64,000 nucleotides of DNA from Solirubrobacterales bacterium (lineage in GTDB: Bacteria; Actinomycetota; Thermoleophilia; Solirubrobacterales; Solirubrobacteraceae), in the NCBI GenBank assembly GCA_027449125.1, contig DAIDME010000014.1, forward strand, positions 79,324-143,323. Direction: 5' to 3'. A model generated the notes under the pieces. It worked only from the letters and a program-made list of their open reading frames with translations, searched no databases and was not told where the DNA came from. Shown here one piece after another: positions 1 through 8,772 of this stretch (position 1 is its first letter; every line of letters starts with the position of its first letter). A program made the translations under genes and the position numbers.

Positions 1-2078
1 CCATCGACGCTGTAGACGATCTCCATCGCACGCCCGCCCAGCACGTAACTCGGCCGCACCAGGAGCGGGAAGCCGACCTCAGGAGCGCGTTCCAGCGCCT
101 CCTCCGGCGTCGCCACGGCGGCGTAGGGTGGCGCGCGGTAGCCCAGCTCGTCGAGCAGCCTGCCGAACCGCGCGCGGTCCTCCGCCAGGTCGATCGCATC
201 CGTTGTCGTGCCGAGGATCGGGATGCCGGCGTCGCGCAGGCCAGCCGCCAGCTTGAGCGGCGTCTGGCCTCCGAACTGGAGGATCACGCCCTCAGGCTGC
301 TCGACATCGCACACTCCGAGCACGTCGGGGAGCGTGAGCGGCTCGAAGTAGAGCCGGTCGGAGGTGTCGTAGTCGGTCGAGACCGTCTCCGGGTTGCAGT
401 TGATCATGACCGCGTCACGCCCTGACTCCCTGACGGTCTGCGCGGCGTGCACGCAGCAGTAGTCGAACTCGATCCCCTGGCCGATGCGGTTGGGTCCGGA
501 TCCGAGGATCACCACGCTCGCCCTGGAGCCCCGTGTCACCTCACCCGCGGTGAGCGTCCCGCCGTCGCGCCCCACCGGCCGCGGGCGCTCCCAGGCGGAG
601 TAGAAGTAGGGCGTCTGTGCGGCGAACTCGGCCGCACAGGTGTCGACCGCCTTGAACGTGCGCTCGCCGGCGAATACCGTCTCGGGCTCGCGGGCGACCA
701 CTGCGAGCTCGCGCAGGAACCAGGGGTTGATACGCGTCAGCGCCTCGAGCGCAGCCACCGTGTGTCCACGCCGCAGCGCTTCCAGCAGGTGGTCGAAGCG
801 CTCCGCGCCCGGTTGCGCGACACGCGCGAGCAGCTCCGCGTCATCGCCTGGGAAGCGCGCCGGATCGTCGAGCTCACGCGAGCGCAACGCCTTGGCGAAC
901 GCCTGCCTGAACGTCCGGCCGATCGCCATCGCCTCACCGACGGACTTCATGTGGGTCGTCAGCTCCTGCTCCGCCCCGGGGAACTTCTCGAACGCGAAGC
1001 GCGGCCACTTGACCACGCAGTAATCGATCGCCGGCTCGAAGCTCGCGGGCGTCGCCCGGGTGATGTCGTTGCTGATCTCCTGCAGCGTGTAGCCGACCGC
1101 GAGCCGCGCCGCGATCTTCGCGATCGGGAAGCCGGTGGCCTTGGACGCGAGCGCGCTCGAGCGCGACACGCGCGGGTTCATCTCGATCACCATGATCTCC
1201 TCGGTCGCGGGGTTGACCGCGAACTGGACGTTGGAGCCGCCGGTCTCGACGCCGATCGCGCGGATCACGGCGATCGCCTGGTCGCGCAGCCGCTGGTAGA
1301 GGTGGTCTGGCAGTGTCTGCTGTGGCGCCACACAGACGCTGTCACCGGTGTGGACGCCCATCGGATCGATGTTCTCGATCGCGCAGACGATCACCACGTT
1401 GTCAGTCGAGTCGCGCATCACCTCGAGCTCGAACTCGCCCCAGCCGAGCACCGACTCGTCGATCAGGATCTGGCTGATCGGAGACGCCTCGAGCCCCCGG
1501 CCGATCACGGCGTCGAACTGAGCCATGTCGCGCAGCACGCCGCCGCCGGCGCCGCCGAGCGTGAAGGCCGGGCGGATGATCACCGGCAGGCCGATCTCCG
1601 CCACGGCCAGCCGCGCCTGCTCGAGCGTGTGCGCGATCGCCGAGCGCGGCACGCGCAGACCCGCCGCCTGCATCGTCGCACGGAACAGGTCGCGGTCCTC
1701 CCCGCGCTCGATCGCGTCGATCTTGGCGCCGATCAGCTCGACGCCGTAGCGCTCCAGCACGCCGTCCTCGTGCAGCCGCTTGGCGAGGTTCAGCGCCGTC
1801 TGGCCCCCCAACGTCGCGACCAGCGCGTCGGGACGCTCGCGCTCGATTATCCGCGTGACCGTCGCAGGATCCAGCGGCTCCACGTAGGTTGTGGTCGCGA
1901 CCTCCGGGTCGGTCATGATCGTGGCCGGGTTTGAGTTCACGAGTACGACCTCGTACCCCTCCTGCATGAGGACCCTCGCCGCCTGCGTACCCGAATAGTC
2001 GAACTCCGCGGCCTGCCCGATCACGATCGGGCCGGAGCCGATCAGCAGGATCTTGTGGATGTCGTCGCGTCTAGGCAT
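1..2078 (-). CDS. carB: Carbamoyl-phosphate synthase large subunit (partial, N-terminal two thirds)
   Basis: The minus strand is open from an ATG at 2078 to the window edge, about 692 of the usual ~1,070 residues; the C-terminal part is missing only because the window stops. It makes carbamoyl phosphate from glutamine-derived ammonia, bicarbonate and 2 ATP for pyrimidines and arginine. The N-terminus reads [20 protein letters not shown], the CarB signature, and a second copy ([18 protein letters not shown]) about 560 residues later marks the second half of the internally duplicated ATP-grasp enzyme. The start overlaps the carA stop (TGATG), so the two subunits are probably translationally coupled. 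The ORF track missed it because it is open-ended; the long plus-strand ORFs here are shadows. Confidence 0.97.
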   Translation of the reverse strand, partial: MPRRDDIHKILLIGSGPIVIGQAAEFDYSGTQAARVLMQEGYEVVLVNSNPATIMTDPEVATTTYVEPLDPATVTRIIERERPDALVATLGGQTALNLAKRLHEDGVLERYGVELIGAKIDAIERGEDRDLFRATMQAAGLRVPRSAIAHTLEQARLAVAEIGLPVIIRPAFTLGGAGGGVLRDMAQFDAVIGRGLEASPISQILIDESVLGWGEFELEVMRDSTDNVVIVCAIENIDPMGVHTGDSVCVAPQQTLPDHLYQRLRDQAIAVIRAIGVETGGSNVQFAVNPATEEIMVIEMNPRVSRSSALASKATGFPIAKIAARLAVGYTLQEISNDITRATPASFEPAIDYCVVKWPRFAFEKFPGAEQELTTHMKSVGEAMAIGRTFRQAFAKALRSRELDDPARFPGDDAELLARVAQPGAERFDHLLEALRRGHTVAALEALTRINPWFLRELAVVAREPETVFAGERTFKAVDTCAAEFAAQTPYFYSAWERPRPVGRDGGTLTAGEVTRGSRASVVILGSGPNRIGQGIEFDYCCVHAAQTVRESGRDAVMINCNPETVSTDYDTSDRLYFEPLTLPDVLGVCDVEQPEGVILQFGGQTPLKLAAGLRDAGIPILGTTTDAIDLAEDRARFGRLLDELGYRAPPYAAVATPEEALERAPEVGFPLLVRPSYVLGGRAMEIVYSVD

Positions 2079-3214
2079 CAGCGGCTGCTCCGGATCTCGT
2101 CGACAAAGCGGTCGAACAGGTAGAGAGAGTCGTGTGGGCCGGGGCCGGCCTCGGGGTGATACTGGATCGTGGCGCCCTTCACATCCACGAGCGCCAGGCC
2201 CTCGACGGTGCGGTCGTAGAGGTTCACGTGGCTCAGCTGCGCGGTACCGAAGTCCGTCTCCCAGCGCACCGGCTCGTCGCCTTCGATGCGGCCGTGTCCG
2301 TCGGGCCCGAGGACCGCGAAGCCATGGTTCTGGCTGGTGATCTCGGTGCGGCCCGAGGCCAGATCCTTGACCGGGTGGTTGGCGCCGTGATGGCCAAAGG
2401 CCAGCTTGTAGGTCTCGAGCCCGAGCGCCCGGCAGAGCAGCTGGTGGCCCAGGCAGATGCCGTATACCGGCTTCCTGCCGACGAGGCCGCGGACGGTGTC
2501 AACGACGTAGCCGAGCGCCGCGGGGTCACCGGGGCCGTTGGCCAGGAAGATCGCGTCCGGGTCACCGGCGAGCAGCGCCTCGGCGCCGGCCGTGCATGGG
2601 TGCAGTGTCAGATCGACGCCGCGCTGGGTGAGTTGGGCGATGATCGAGCGCTTCACGCCGGTGTCGATCATGGCCACCCGCACGCGTGACTGCTCGCCGC
2701 TGCCGGCGACCTCCACCACGGATGGCGGTGTCACCTCCCGCGCGAGATCACGGCCCGCCATCGCCGGCTCGCGCTCGATCAGCTCGCGGGCCTCGCTCTC
2801 CGGCAGGGCCGCCGGGAACACGCCGCCGCGCATTGCGCCCGCATCACGGATGTGGCGTACCAGCGCCCTGGTGTCAACGTCGGTGATCGCCGCGACCCCC
2901 TGGGCCGCGAGCCAGGACAACCAGCCGCCCTCGGCGTACGGGGCGTCGTCATAGTCGACCGCCGCGCGCATGATCGCGGCCCGTGCGTGCGCACGATCTG
3001 ACTCCATCGCGCGCTCGCTCACCCCGTAGTTACCGACCTGTGGATAGGTGAACGCGATCAGCTGGCCGGCGTAGGAGGGATCGGTCATGGCCTCCTGATA
3101 GCCGGACATCGACGTGGTGAACACGACCTCCCCCACCGCGTGCGTGTCGGCGCCGCAGGCGCGCCCGTCGAAGCGCGCGCCGTCCTCCAGAAGCACGTAT
3201 GCGTCGCGGCTCAT
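2078..3214 (-). CDS. carA: Carbamoyl-phosphate synthase small (glutaminase) subunit
   Basis: 378 residues, the family's usual size. It hydrolyses glutamine and channels ammonia to CarB. The N-terminal CPSase_sm domain ([21 protein letters not shown]) is followed by a class I glutamine amidotransferase with the nucleophile elbow [10 protein letters not shown] and the distal QYHPEA motif. The start at 3214 was chosen because it gives the canonical N-terminus ([13 protein letters not shown]) and overlaps the pyrC stop as ATGA; the longer ORF in the track would run into pyrC. It lies between pyrC and carB in the pyr operon. Confidence 0.96.
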   Translation of the reverse strand: MSRDAYVLLEDGARFDGRACGADTHAVGEVVFTTSMSGYQEAMTDPSYAGQLIAFTYPQVGNYGVSERAMESDRAHARAAIMRAAVDYDDAPYAEGGWLSWLAAQGVAAITDVDTRALVRHIRDAGAMRGGVFPAALPESEARELIEREPAMAGRDLAREVTPPSVVEVAGSGEQSRVRVAMIDTGVKRSIIAQLTQRGVDLTLHPCTAGAEALLAGDPDAIFLANGPGDPAALGYVVDTVRGLVGRKPVYGICLGHQLLCRALGLETYKLAFGHHGANHPVKDLASGRTEITSQNHGFAVLGPDGHGRIEGDEPVRWETDFGTAQLSHVNLYDRTVEGLALVDVKGATIQYHPEAGPGPHDSLYLFDRFVDEIRSSR

Positions 3215-4572
3215 GAGACCTCCTCGAGCATCGTCGTGCGAATGCCGGCACCGGCGTGTGCGACGCCTCCGGCGGCGAGTGTCAGCTCCACCGTGCCACG
3301 CAGGCTGCGGCCGTGAAAGCAACAGTTGTGCGAGCGACTTCTGTAACCGCCCTCGCCCACACGCCAGTCACGGTCCAGGTCGACCAGCACCACGTTGGCC
3401 TGCTCGCCGATCGCCACGCGTGGCAGCGCCAGCCCGTAGAGCGCCCCACCGGCGGTCATCCGCTCCACCAGCACCGGCAGTTGCAGCACCCCCGGCCGCA
3501 CGAGCTGCGTGTACAGCGCGGCGAACGCGGTCTCAAGCCCCGTGGTTCCCATCGGCGCCTGTTCGAACGGCACCTCCTTCTCGTGCCGCGCGTGCGGCGC
3601 GTGGTCCGTGGCGACGCACTCGATCACGCCGCGGCGCAGCGCGTCTACCAGTGCCTGGCGGTCGGACTCGGCGCGGAGCGGAGGGTTCATCTTGAGGTTC
3701 GCGTCGAGGCTGAGCAGTTCTTCCTCGGTCAGCGTCAGGTGGTGTGGCGTCACCTCGCCGCTGACCGGCGCACCGGTGTCGCGCCAGAACTCGAGCGCTT
3801 CCACGGACTCCACACAGCTCAGGTGCTGGAAATGTACGCGGGCGTCCTCATATCTCGCCAGGCCGCCGTCGCGACCGACCATCGTCGACTCGCTGATGGA
3901 CGGGATCCCGGCGACCCCCAAGCGCGCCGAGATCGCGCCCTCGTGCATGACGCCGTCAGCTGAGAGCGCCGGATCCTCCTCGTGCAGCGCCACCACGCCG
4001 CCCGCCAGGCGTTGATACTGAAGCGCCTTGCGCAGCATGCCGGCACTCGCCACGGGCCGGCCGTCGTCTGTGAAGCCGAGCGCACCGGCATCAGCGAGCG
4101 CAGCCATCTCCGTGAGCTCCTCGCCCGCCAGACCGACCGTGATCGCCGCCAGGAAGCCGGTCGGCACCACCGCCTCGACCCTCGCCTTGGCCCGCAGCGC
4201 CTCCAGCACGCTCACCTGATCGACGGTCGGCGCCGTGTTGGGCATCGCGATCAGCTGGCAGAAGCCGCCTGCGGCGGCGGCGGCCGTGCCGGTCGCGATC
4301 GTCTCCTTGTACTCCTGGCCGGGGGTGCGCAGATGCACGTGCGGGTCGACGAACGCCGGGAATAGGTGCTTGCCGGCCGCCTCGATCACGGCCGCCCCGC
4401 TGGGCGGCCGTGTCGTCCCGGGCTCACCCAACTCGGCGATCACGCCGCCGCGGATCAGCACGTCCCGCGGCGCGTCGATCCCGGCCCGCGGGTCGAGGAC
4501 ATGCGCCTGCCTGACCAGGATCTCGGCCGGCAGGGCACTCCTGTGAAACAGCTTATCGCCGCTCATGCTCAC
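3211..4572 (-). CDS. pyrC: Dihydroorotase
   Basis: 453-residue amidohydrolase that cyclises N-carbamoyl-aspartate to dihydroorotate, pathway step 3. Zinc-binding motifs are visible: DPHVHLRTPGQEYKE near residue 80 and the late ATDHAPHARHEKE. The class I type fits the actinobacterial enzyme that often works in complex with PyrB. The GTG at 4572 overlaps the pyrB stop (GTGA); an ATG two codons later (4566) is an alternative. The 3' end overlaps carA by 4 nt. Confidence 0.95.
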   Translation of the reverse strand: MSMSGDKLFHRSALPAEILVRQAHVLDPRAGIDAPRDVLIRGGVIAELGEPGTTRPPSGAAVIEAAGKHLFPAFVDPHVHLRTPGQEYKETIATGTAAAAAGGFCQLIAMPNTAPTVDQVSVLEALRAKARVEAVVPTGFLAAITVGLAGEELTEMAALADAGALGFTDDGRPVASAGMLRKALQYQRLAGGVVALHEEDPALSADGVMHEGAISARLGVAGIPSISESTMVGRDGGLARYEDARVHFQHLSCVESVEALEFWRDTGAPVSGEVTPHHLTLTEEELLSLDANLKMNPPLRAESDRQALVDALRRGVIECVATDHAPHARHEKEVPFEQAPMGTTGLETAFAALYTQLVRPGVLQLPVLVERMTAGGALYGLALPRVAIGEQANVVLVDLDRDWRVGEGGYRSRSHNCCFHGRSLRGTVELTLAAGGVAHAGAGIRTTMLEEVS

Positions 4573-5489
4573 GCTACCGCCTGCAGAGCCGGGGTACCGA
4601 CCAGCAACTCATAGAGCACGGCCATGCGCACCGCCACGCCGGCTTTGACCTGCTCGCCGATCAGCGACGCGGCGCAGTCGATGGCCGCGCCGCTCAGCTC
4701 GACTCCGCGGTTGACAGGCCCTGGGTGCATCAGCAGCTGTCCTTCGCGCAGGCGTTCCAGGTTGATCTGGTAGCGCTGCGCGTACTCGCGCAGGCTCGGC
4801 ACATAGGCTTCACGCATGCGCTCGTGCTGCATCCGCAGCACGTAGACCACGTCAGCTTCAGCGAGCCGCGCGAGCGTCGTCTGGCGCTCGCAGCCGAGCG
4901 CCTCGATCTGGCGCGGGATCAGTGTCGGGGGGCCGCACACCGTCACTCGAGCCCCCATTCTCCGGAAGGCGATGATGTTCGACCGCGCCACGCGTGAGTG
5001 CGCCAGGTCGCCGACGATCCACACGGCCAGTCCATCCAGCGAGCCGAGCCGCTGGCGCAGCGTGAAGACGTCCAGCAGCGCCTGCGTCGGGTGCTCGTGC
5101 TTGCCGTCACCGGCGTTGACGACCGAGGCGGCGGTCCATCCCGCCACCTGGGCGGCCGCGCCCGCGAACGGCGCGCGGATCACGATCGCGGCCGGGTCAT
5201 AGGCGCTCAGCGTCTGCACGGTGTCCTTGAGCGACTCTCCCTTCTCGACGCTCGAGCCGACGCTGCGGACGCTGACCACATCCGCGCTCAGCCGCTTGGC
5301 CGCAAGCTCGAACGATGAGCTCGTTCGCGTGGATGCCTCGTAGAACAGGTTGACGACCGTGCGGCCCTTGAGCGCCGGCACCTTTTTGATCTCGCGCCCG
5401 GATACCTCGGCGAATGACCTGGCACGGTCGAGGATCCGCTCGATCCCGGGCCGGTCGAGGTCGTCGATCGACAGCAGATGCCCCCTCAC
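4569..5489 (-). CDS. pyrB: Aspartate carbamoyltransferase catalytic subunit
   Basis: 306 residues, standard catalytic-chain length. It condenses carbamoyl phosphate with aspartate, the committed pyrimidine step. Signatures are FYEASTRTSSSFE (carbamoyl-phosphate binding, near residue 50) and HPTQALLD (near residue 134). There is no pyrI regulatory chain nearby, so it is probably a class B or C enzyme working with PyrC. The GTG start at 5489 forms a GTGA overlap with the pyrR stop. Confidence 0.96.
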   Translation of the reverse strand: MRGHLLSIDDLDRPGIERILDRARSFAEVSGREIKKVPALKGRTVVNLFYEASTRTSSSFELAAKRLSADVVSVRSVGSSVEKGESLKDTVQTLSAYDPAAIVIRAPFAGAAAQVAGWTAASVVNAGDGKHEHPTQALLDVFTLRQRLGSLDGLAVWIVGDLAHSRVARSNIIAFRRMGARVTVCGPPTLIPRQIEALGCERQTTLARLAEADVVYVLRMQHERMREAYVPSLREYAQRYQINLERLREGQLLMHPGPVNRGVELSGAAIDCAASLIGEQVKAGVAVRMAVLYELLVGTPALQAVA

Positions 5490-6052
5490 GCTCCACCACC
5501 TTCGCTGATCGTCACCGCGTCCTCGCCGTCGACCTCGACGACACGGACGTTCACGCGCTGCCCGCGCGAGGTCGGCAGGTTCTTGCCCACATAGTCGGGC
5601 CGGATCGGCAGCTCGCGGTGGCCGCGGTCGGCCAGCACCGCCAGCTGGACGCGCGCCGGGCGGCCGTAGTCGAACAGCGCCTCGATCGCGGCCCGCACCG
5701 TACGGCCGGTGTAGAGCACATCGTCGACGATCACGATCGTACGCCCGTCTATGGGGAAGTCGAGCTCTGTGGCGCGCACTACCGGGGCGGCCGGCGGCGC
5801 GACGACGCGACGACCCAGGTCGTCGCGGTAGAAGCTGATGTCAACGCTCCCAAGCGGCACCTCCGCACCGGCCAACTCGGCCACGATCACCGCCAGGCGA
5901 GCGGCCAAGACGGCGCCGCGGCGATGCACGCCCACGATCGCAAGCGGCGCCTCGCCCGCGTACGTGGCGTTCTTCTCGACGATCTCATGCGCTATCCGTA
6001 CGAGCGTGCGCCGCGTGCCATCACGGTCGAGTACGACCGTCTGATGCTCCAT
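5486..6052 (-). CDS. pyrR: Bifunctional pyr operon regulatory protein / uracil phosphoribosyltransferase
   Basis: 188 residues, first gene of the pyrRBC-carAB operon. The PRPP-binding loop TIVIVDDVLYTGRT is unmistakable and the remainder matches PyrR (GVHRRGAVLA, ADRGHRELPIRPDYVGKN). PyrR binds a specific mRNA hairpin when UMP or UTP is high and has weak uracil phosphoribosyltransferase activity. A matching hairpin lies just upstream of this gene and includes its Shine-Dalgarno, so translational autorepression of the whole coupled operon is the likely mode. Confidence 0.95.
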   Translation of the reverse strand: MEHQTVVLDRDGTRRTLVRIAHEIVEKNATYAGEAPLAIVGVHRRGAVLAARLAVIVAELAGAEVPLGSVDISFYRDDLGRRVVAPPAAPVVRATELDFPIDGRTIVIVDDVLYTGRTVRAAIEALFDYGRPARVQLAVLADRGHRELPIRPDYVGKNLPTSRGQRVNVRVVEVDGEDAVTISEGGGA

Positions 6053-6058
6053 CGATAC

Positions 6059-6080
6059 GTCCTTCCTGGCCTCTCCGGAC
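6059..6080 (-). promoter_or_regulatory. PyrR-binding RNA hairpin over the pyrR ribosome binding site
   Basis: On the minus strand the 22 nt just upstream of pyrR close as GTCC...GGAC and carry GGAGAGGCC followed by AGGAAGG. This matches the PyrR-binding-loop consensus (UCC-n-GAGAGG-Y-...-AAGG) known from Bacillus and mycobacterial pyr leaders. The AGGAAGG part is also the only good Shine-Dalgarno for the pyrR ATG six bases downstream. PyrR binding would therefore block initiation directly. No terminator follows, which argues against attenuation. Confidence 0.75.
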
Positions 6081-6109
6081 CGGGTTAAAGGGACAGTGTG
6101 GCGACAGTA

Positions 6110-7108
6110 TCAGGAGCTTCGGTCGTCCGGCGTGCTCGCTCTGCCGCTGCTGCCGGCCAGCGGGCCGGCAGCAGCGCTGTCGCGCTCTGACCAGCGCAGC
6201 AGGCGCGGCGCGCCGCGCTCCGGGAAGGGGATCTCGATCGTGTCGAAGTCCCTGGGCACCACCGTGTTGGCGAAGATCTCACGGGCCTGGTCGCGGATGA
6301 CCGAGGCCGGGTAGCGGATCGAGATGTGGTTCAGGGCGAGCATCACGACCTCGGCGTCTCGGGCGACCCCCGCCGCCTGGGTGGCCGTCGAGTGGCCGGT
6401 CTGGTGGGCGCGCTCGGCATCCTCGATCGCGAACGTCGCCTCGTGGATCAGCAGATCGCTGCCGTGGGCGGCGTCGGCCAGAGCAGCGCTCGGCCGTGTA
6501 TCGCCTGAGACCGTGAGCTTGCGCCCGGCGCGGGCCGGCCCCATGACCATCTCCGGCGTGACGCCCGCGACCGTCTCGCCACGCTGTACGCGGCCGAAGT
6601 CGGGCCCGTCTCGCAGACCCGCCTGACGCGCACGCTCGGGGTCGAAGACACCGGGCCGGTCGTGCTCGTGGAGCACGTACCCGAGCGCCGGGCCACGGTG
6701 TGAGACCGCCACCGCCTCGATCTCGTAGCCGTCGCGCTCGAGGATCTCGCCGTCGCCCAGTTCAACCACGTGCAGGTCGTAGGAGGTCGCGCCCGCATAG
6801 CGCATCAGATTCGCGATCAGCTCCTCGAGGCCGCGCGGACCGTGGATCGCGAGTGGCCGGCCGCGGTCGCGCATGTCAAAGGTCTTGAGCAGGCCGGGCA
6901 GGCCGAGCCAGTGGTCGGCGTGCAGGTGCGTGATCAGGATCTCATCAATGTCGGTCAGGCCGATCGAGCGCAGCAGCTGGCGCTGCGTGCCCTCGCCGCA
7001 GTCGACCAGCAGCGTGTCGCCGCCACGGCGAACCAGCAGCCCTGGCAGGCCACGACGCTGGGTCGGCAGCGAGCCGCCGGTGCCGGCGAAGAAGACGGAC
7101 AACTCCAT
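6110..7108 (-). CDS. rnz: Ribonuclease Z (tRNA 3' endonuclease)
   Basis: 332-residue metallo-beta-lactamase-fold nuclease that removes tRNA 3' trailers. The start at 7108 gives MELSVFFAGTGGSLPTQRR, the normal N-terminus; the track's longer ORF reads into the divergent gene. Metal-binding HLHADHWLGL sits near residue 65, and later SGDTRPS and LNHISIRY motifs fit RNase Z. The window's tRNAs lack an encoded CCA, so such an activity is required. The C-terminal tail after about residue 305 (SAAAGPLAGSSGRAST) is low-complexity and is encoded by a 13-bp-stem hairpin described separately. Confidence 0.93.
   Translation of the reverse strand: MELSVFFAGTGGSLPTQRRGLPGLLVRRGGDTLLVDCGEGTQRQLLRSIGLTDIDEILITHLHADHWLGLPGLLKTFDMRDRGRPLAIHGPRGLEELIANLMRYAGATSYDLHVVELGDGEILERDGYEIEAVAVSHRGPALGYVLHEHDRPGVFDPERARQAGLRDGPDFGRVQRGETVAGVTPEMVMGPARAGRKLTVSGDTRPSAALADAAHGSDLLIHEATFAIEDAERAHQTGHSTATQAAGVARDAEVVMLALNHISIRYPASVIRDQAREIFANTVVPRDFDTIEIPFPERGAPRLLRWSERDSAAAGPLAGSSGRASTPDDRSS
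6146..6175. repeat. Perfect 13-bp hairpin with AGCG/CGCT loop inside the rnz 3' end
   Basis: Arms 6146-6158 and 6163-6175 are exact reverse complements around a 4-nt loop. The central 12 bp are GGCCAGCGGGCC (GGCC-CGCT-GGCC on the other strand), the same core found in four other hairpins in this window. It lies in the coding sequence of the non-conserved RNase Z tail and could act as, or derive from, a terminator-like or palindromic repeat element. Confidence 0.7.
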
Positions 7109-7145
7109 TGGCGCCAGTCTGCCAAGACGGCGGTAGCCTGAGTGT

Positions 7146-7694
7146 GTGCGAGTTGTGAACACGCCAGACGCGGGGCCGTCACGGCGGCGCGGTGTCTACC
7201 GCTCGCTACCGCCGTGGCTGCAGTGGGCGCTGCCGTTCACGGTTGCGGGCCTCGTCGTGGTCGGGCTCGTGTACTACGTCAACCACCAGACCTATGACGT
7301 GCCGCAGATCGCCAACGTGACCAAGCCGAGCGCGGTGGCCGCCCAGGACCAGCAGGGAACCGTGATCGTCGAGCAGCAGCAGGCGCCGCACGAGAGCAGC
7401 CTCGGGGCCGCCCAGGCGCCGCTCGCCGGCGTGCACGCCGCGGTCCTGCGCTACATGAGGCACGAGATCTCGCTCGGCGTCTTCGCCGGGCCGATCACGC
7501 ACTCGGCCTGCACACGGACCGGGGGCTCCGGGAGCAGGCTGCTGTTCCACTGCACGGTGACGGCCACCGCCCAGGTCGTCAACTATCCCTTCGATGCGGT
7601 CGCCGACCCGGCCAGCGGCGTGATCACCTACTGCCAGCGCGTGGAGCCGCCGGTCCCGAGCATGAACATCCCGGTCAGCAAGCGCTGCACCTGA
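7146..7694 (+). CDS. Conserved-looking membrane-anchored protein of unknown function
   Basis: 182 residues. A short basic N-terminus precedes one transmembrane segment (about residues 27-46, WALPFTVAGLVVVGLVYYV), then an extracytoplasmic domain with four cysteines likely to form disulfides. The start is a GTG at 7146, 37 bp from the divergent rnz start. No family was recognised. The exported domain resembles small actinobacterial DUF4333-like secreted proteins only in general features. It has no operon partner. Confidence 0.75.
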   Translation: MRVVNTPDAGPSRRRGVYRSLPPWLQWALPFTVAGLVVVGLVYYVNHQTYDVPQIANVTKPSAVAAQDQQGTVIVEQQQAPHESSLGAAQAPLAGVHAAVLRYMRHEISLGVFAGPITHSACTRTGGSGSRLLFHCTVTATAQVVNYPFDAVADPASGVITYCQRVEPPVPSMNIPVSKRCT

Positions 7695-7722
7695 GCGCTG
7701 CCCGCCGGCGTCGCGGTGGTGC

Positions 7723-8568
7723 TCAGCCGACCCGCAGGCCCAGCGCCGCCGCGAGCGCCCGCCACTCGCGCTCGGGGACGCCAACGGTGCCCACCGTCTG
7801 GACGCAGACGTGATCGGCGCCGGCGTCGCGGTGCGCCGCGGCCGCGACGGCCACCGAGGCGGCTGAGCCCTGCGGCACCAACTGGTTCACGAGCTCGTCG
7901 CTGCCCCCGTCGGCCAGGTCCCGTTGAGCGTACCCGAGCCGTCTGAGGTTGTCCGCGTAGTTGCTCAGTCGCAGGTAGAAGGCGGCGTACTCCCGGGCGG
8001 ACTCGCGCGCCGGCTCGGGGTCGGCGTCGTGGATGACGACGGCCTGCTCGGGCGCGATCAGCGCCTCTGCCCCGAGCAGCTCCCGCGCCATCCGGGTGTG
8101 GGCGGGCGGCGTGAAGTACGGGTGTGTGCCCAGCGTGCGCTCGGCGCTCAGCTCCAGCATTCTCGGGCCGAGCGCGGCCAGCAGCATGCGCTGGAGCGGG
8201 ATCGGCTCTGGCGCTGCGGCGACGCCGTCCAGGAAGGCTCGCATCTTCGCCAGCGGCCGCTCGTACTCCTGCGTGGCCTCCCGGTGGCCGATCCCGATCC
8301 CGACCAGCACGCGACCGGGATGGTCGGCCTCCAGCTCCGCGAACTCGCGCGCCAGCAGCGCCGGCTCGTACTGCCAAACGTTGACGATGCCGGTCGCGAT
8401 GACGATCCGCTCGCTTGACTCGAGCATCGCCCGCAGCGACCCGAGGCGCGGTGAGCTGCCGAGCCACAGCGTGCCGAAGCCGAGCTGCTCCGCCAGCGCC
8501 GCCGCCGGCCCGTAGCTGGACAGCTCCAGCGAGCGCCCCACCCATACACCGAAGCTGCCGAGTTTCAT
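7723..8568 (-). CDS. LLM-class, probably F420-dependent, oxidoreductase
   Basis: 281 residues, TIM-barrel luciferase-like family. Visible motifs: MKLGSFGVWVGR at the start, LGFGTLWLG, the ATGIVNVWQYEP cofactor-side segment, PGRVLVGIGIGH, and LGPRMLELSAERTLGTHPYF typical of F420-dependent members (TIGR03620-like). The start at 8568 was chosen because upstream codons run antisense through the tRNA-Arg gene. The substrate cannot be inferred; F420 use is inferred from the subfamily and the actinobacterial host. Confidence 0.85.
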   Translation of the reverse strand: MKLGSFGVWVGRSLELSSYGPAAALAEQLGFGTLWLGSSPRLGSLRAMLESSERIVIATGIVNVWQYEPALLAREFAELEADHPGRVLVGIGIGHREATQEYERPLAKMRAFLDGVAAAPEPIPLQRMLLAALGPRMLELSAERTLGTHPYFTPPAHTRMARELLGAEALIAPEQAVVIHDADPEPARESAREYAAFYLRLSNYADNLRRLGYAQRDLADGGSDELVNQLVPQGSAASVAVAAAAHRDAGADHVCVQTVGTVGVPEREWRALAAALGLRVG

Positions 8569-8663
8569 GCGATAAGCGTTGCACAGAGGCCCGGCCGGGG
8601 GCTCAGACCCCGGCGGCTGCGCGCTGGCGCTAAGCTCGCGGTCGGCATCCCCACCGCACTCGA

Positions 8664-8736
8664 GCGCCCGTAGCTCAGGGGATAGAGCGTTCGCCTCCGG
8701 AGCGAAAGGCCGCAGGTTCAAATCCTGCCGGGCGCG
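8664..8736 (+). tRNA. tRNA-Arg (anticodon CCG)
   Basis: 73 nt fold into a full cloverleaf: a 7-bp acceptor stem (GCGCCCG/CGGGCGC), D arm, anticodon stem TTCGC/GCGAA with loop CTCCGGA (anticodon CCG, reading CGG), and T arm GCAGG-TTCAAAT-CCTGC. CCA is not encoded. The 3' part from the anticodon stem onward is repeated exactly at 22614-22661, making this the attachment site of the adjacent element. The gene remains intact after integration. Confidence 0.97.
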
Positions 8737-8739
8737 TCA
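8692..8739 (+). repeat. attL: 48-bp direct repeat in the 3' half of tRNA-Arg
   Basis: 48 bp from the anticodon stem to 3 bp beyond the tRNA end are identical to 22614-22661. Bases on both sides of the two copies differ, which fixes the repeat length. The integrase gene begins 34 bp inside the repeat, the usual arrangement for tRNA-targeting tyrosine recombinases. Confidence 0.95.
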
Positions 8740-8772
8740 GAAAAGCCCTGCTAATCGCGCGGTTTTTTTCGT

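Noticed and set aside
447-1934. 495-residue plus-strand ORF at the left edge
   Set aside because: It is the antisense shadow of carB; the minus strand here gives an unbroken CarB sequence with both duplicated signatures.
7628-8584. 318-residue minus-strand ORF over the LLM oxidoreductase
   Set aside because: Different frame of the same strand, Arg/Ala-rich with no motifs; the 7723-8568 frame carries a clear LLM protein.
8569-8721. Upstream extension of the LLM gene to 8721
   Set aside because: It would run antisense through tRNA-Arg; the ATG at 8568 gives the canonical N-terminus.
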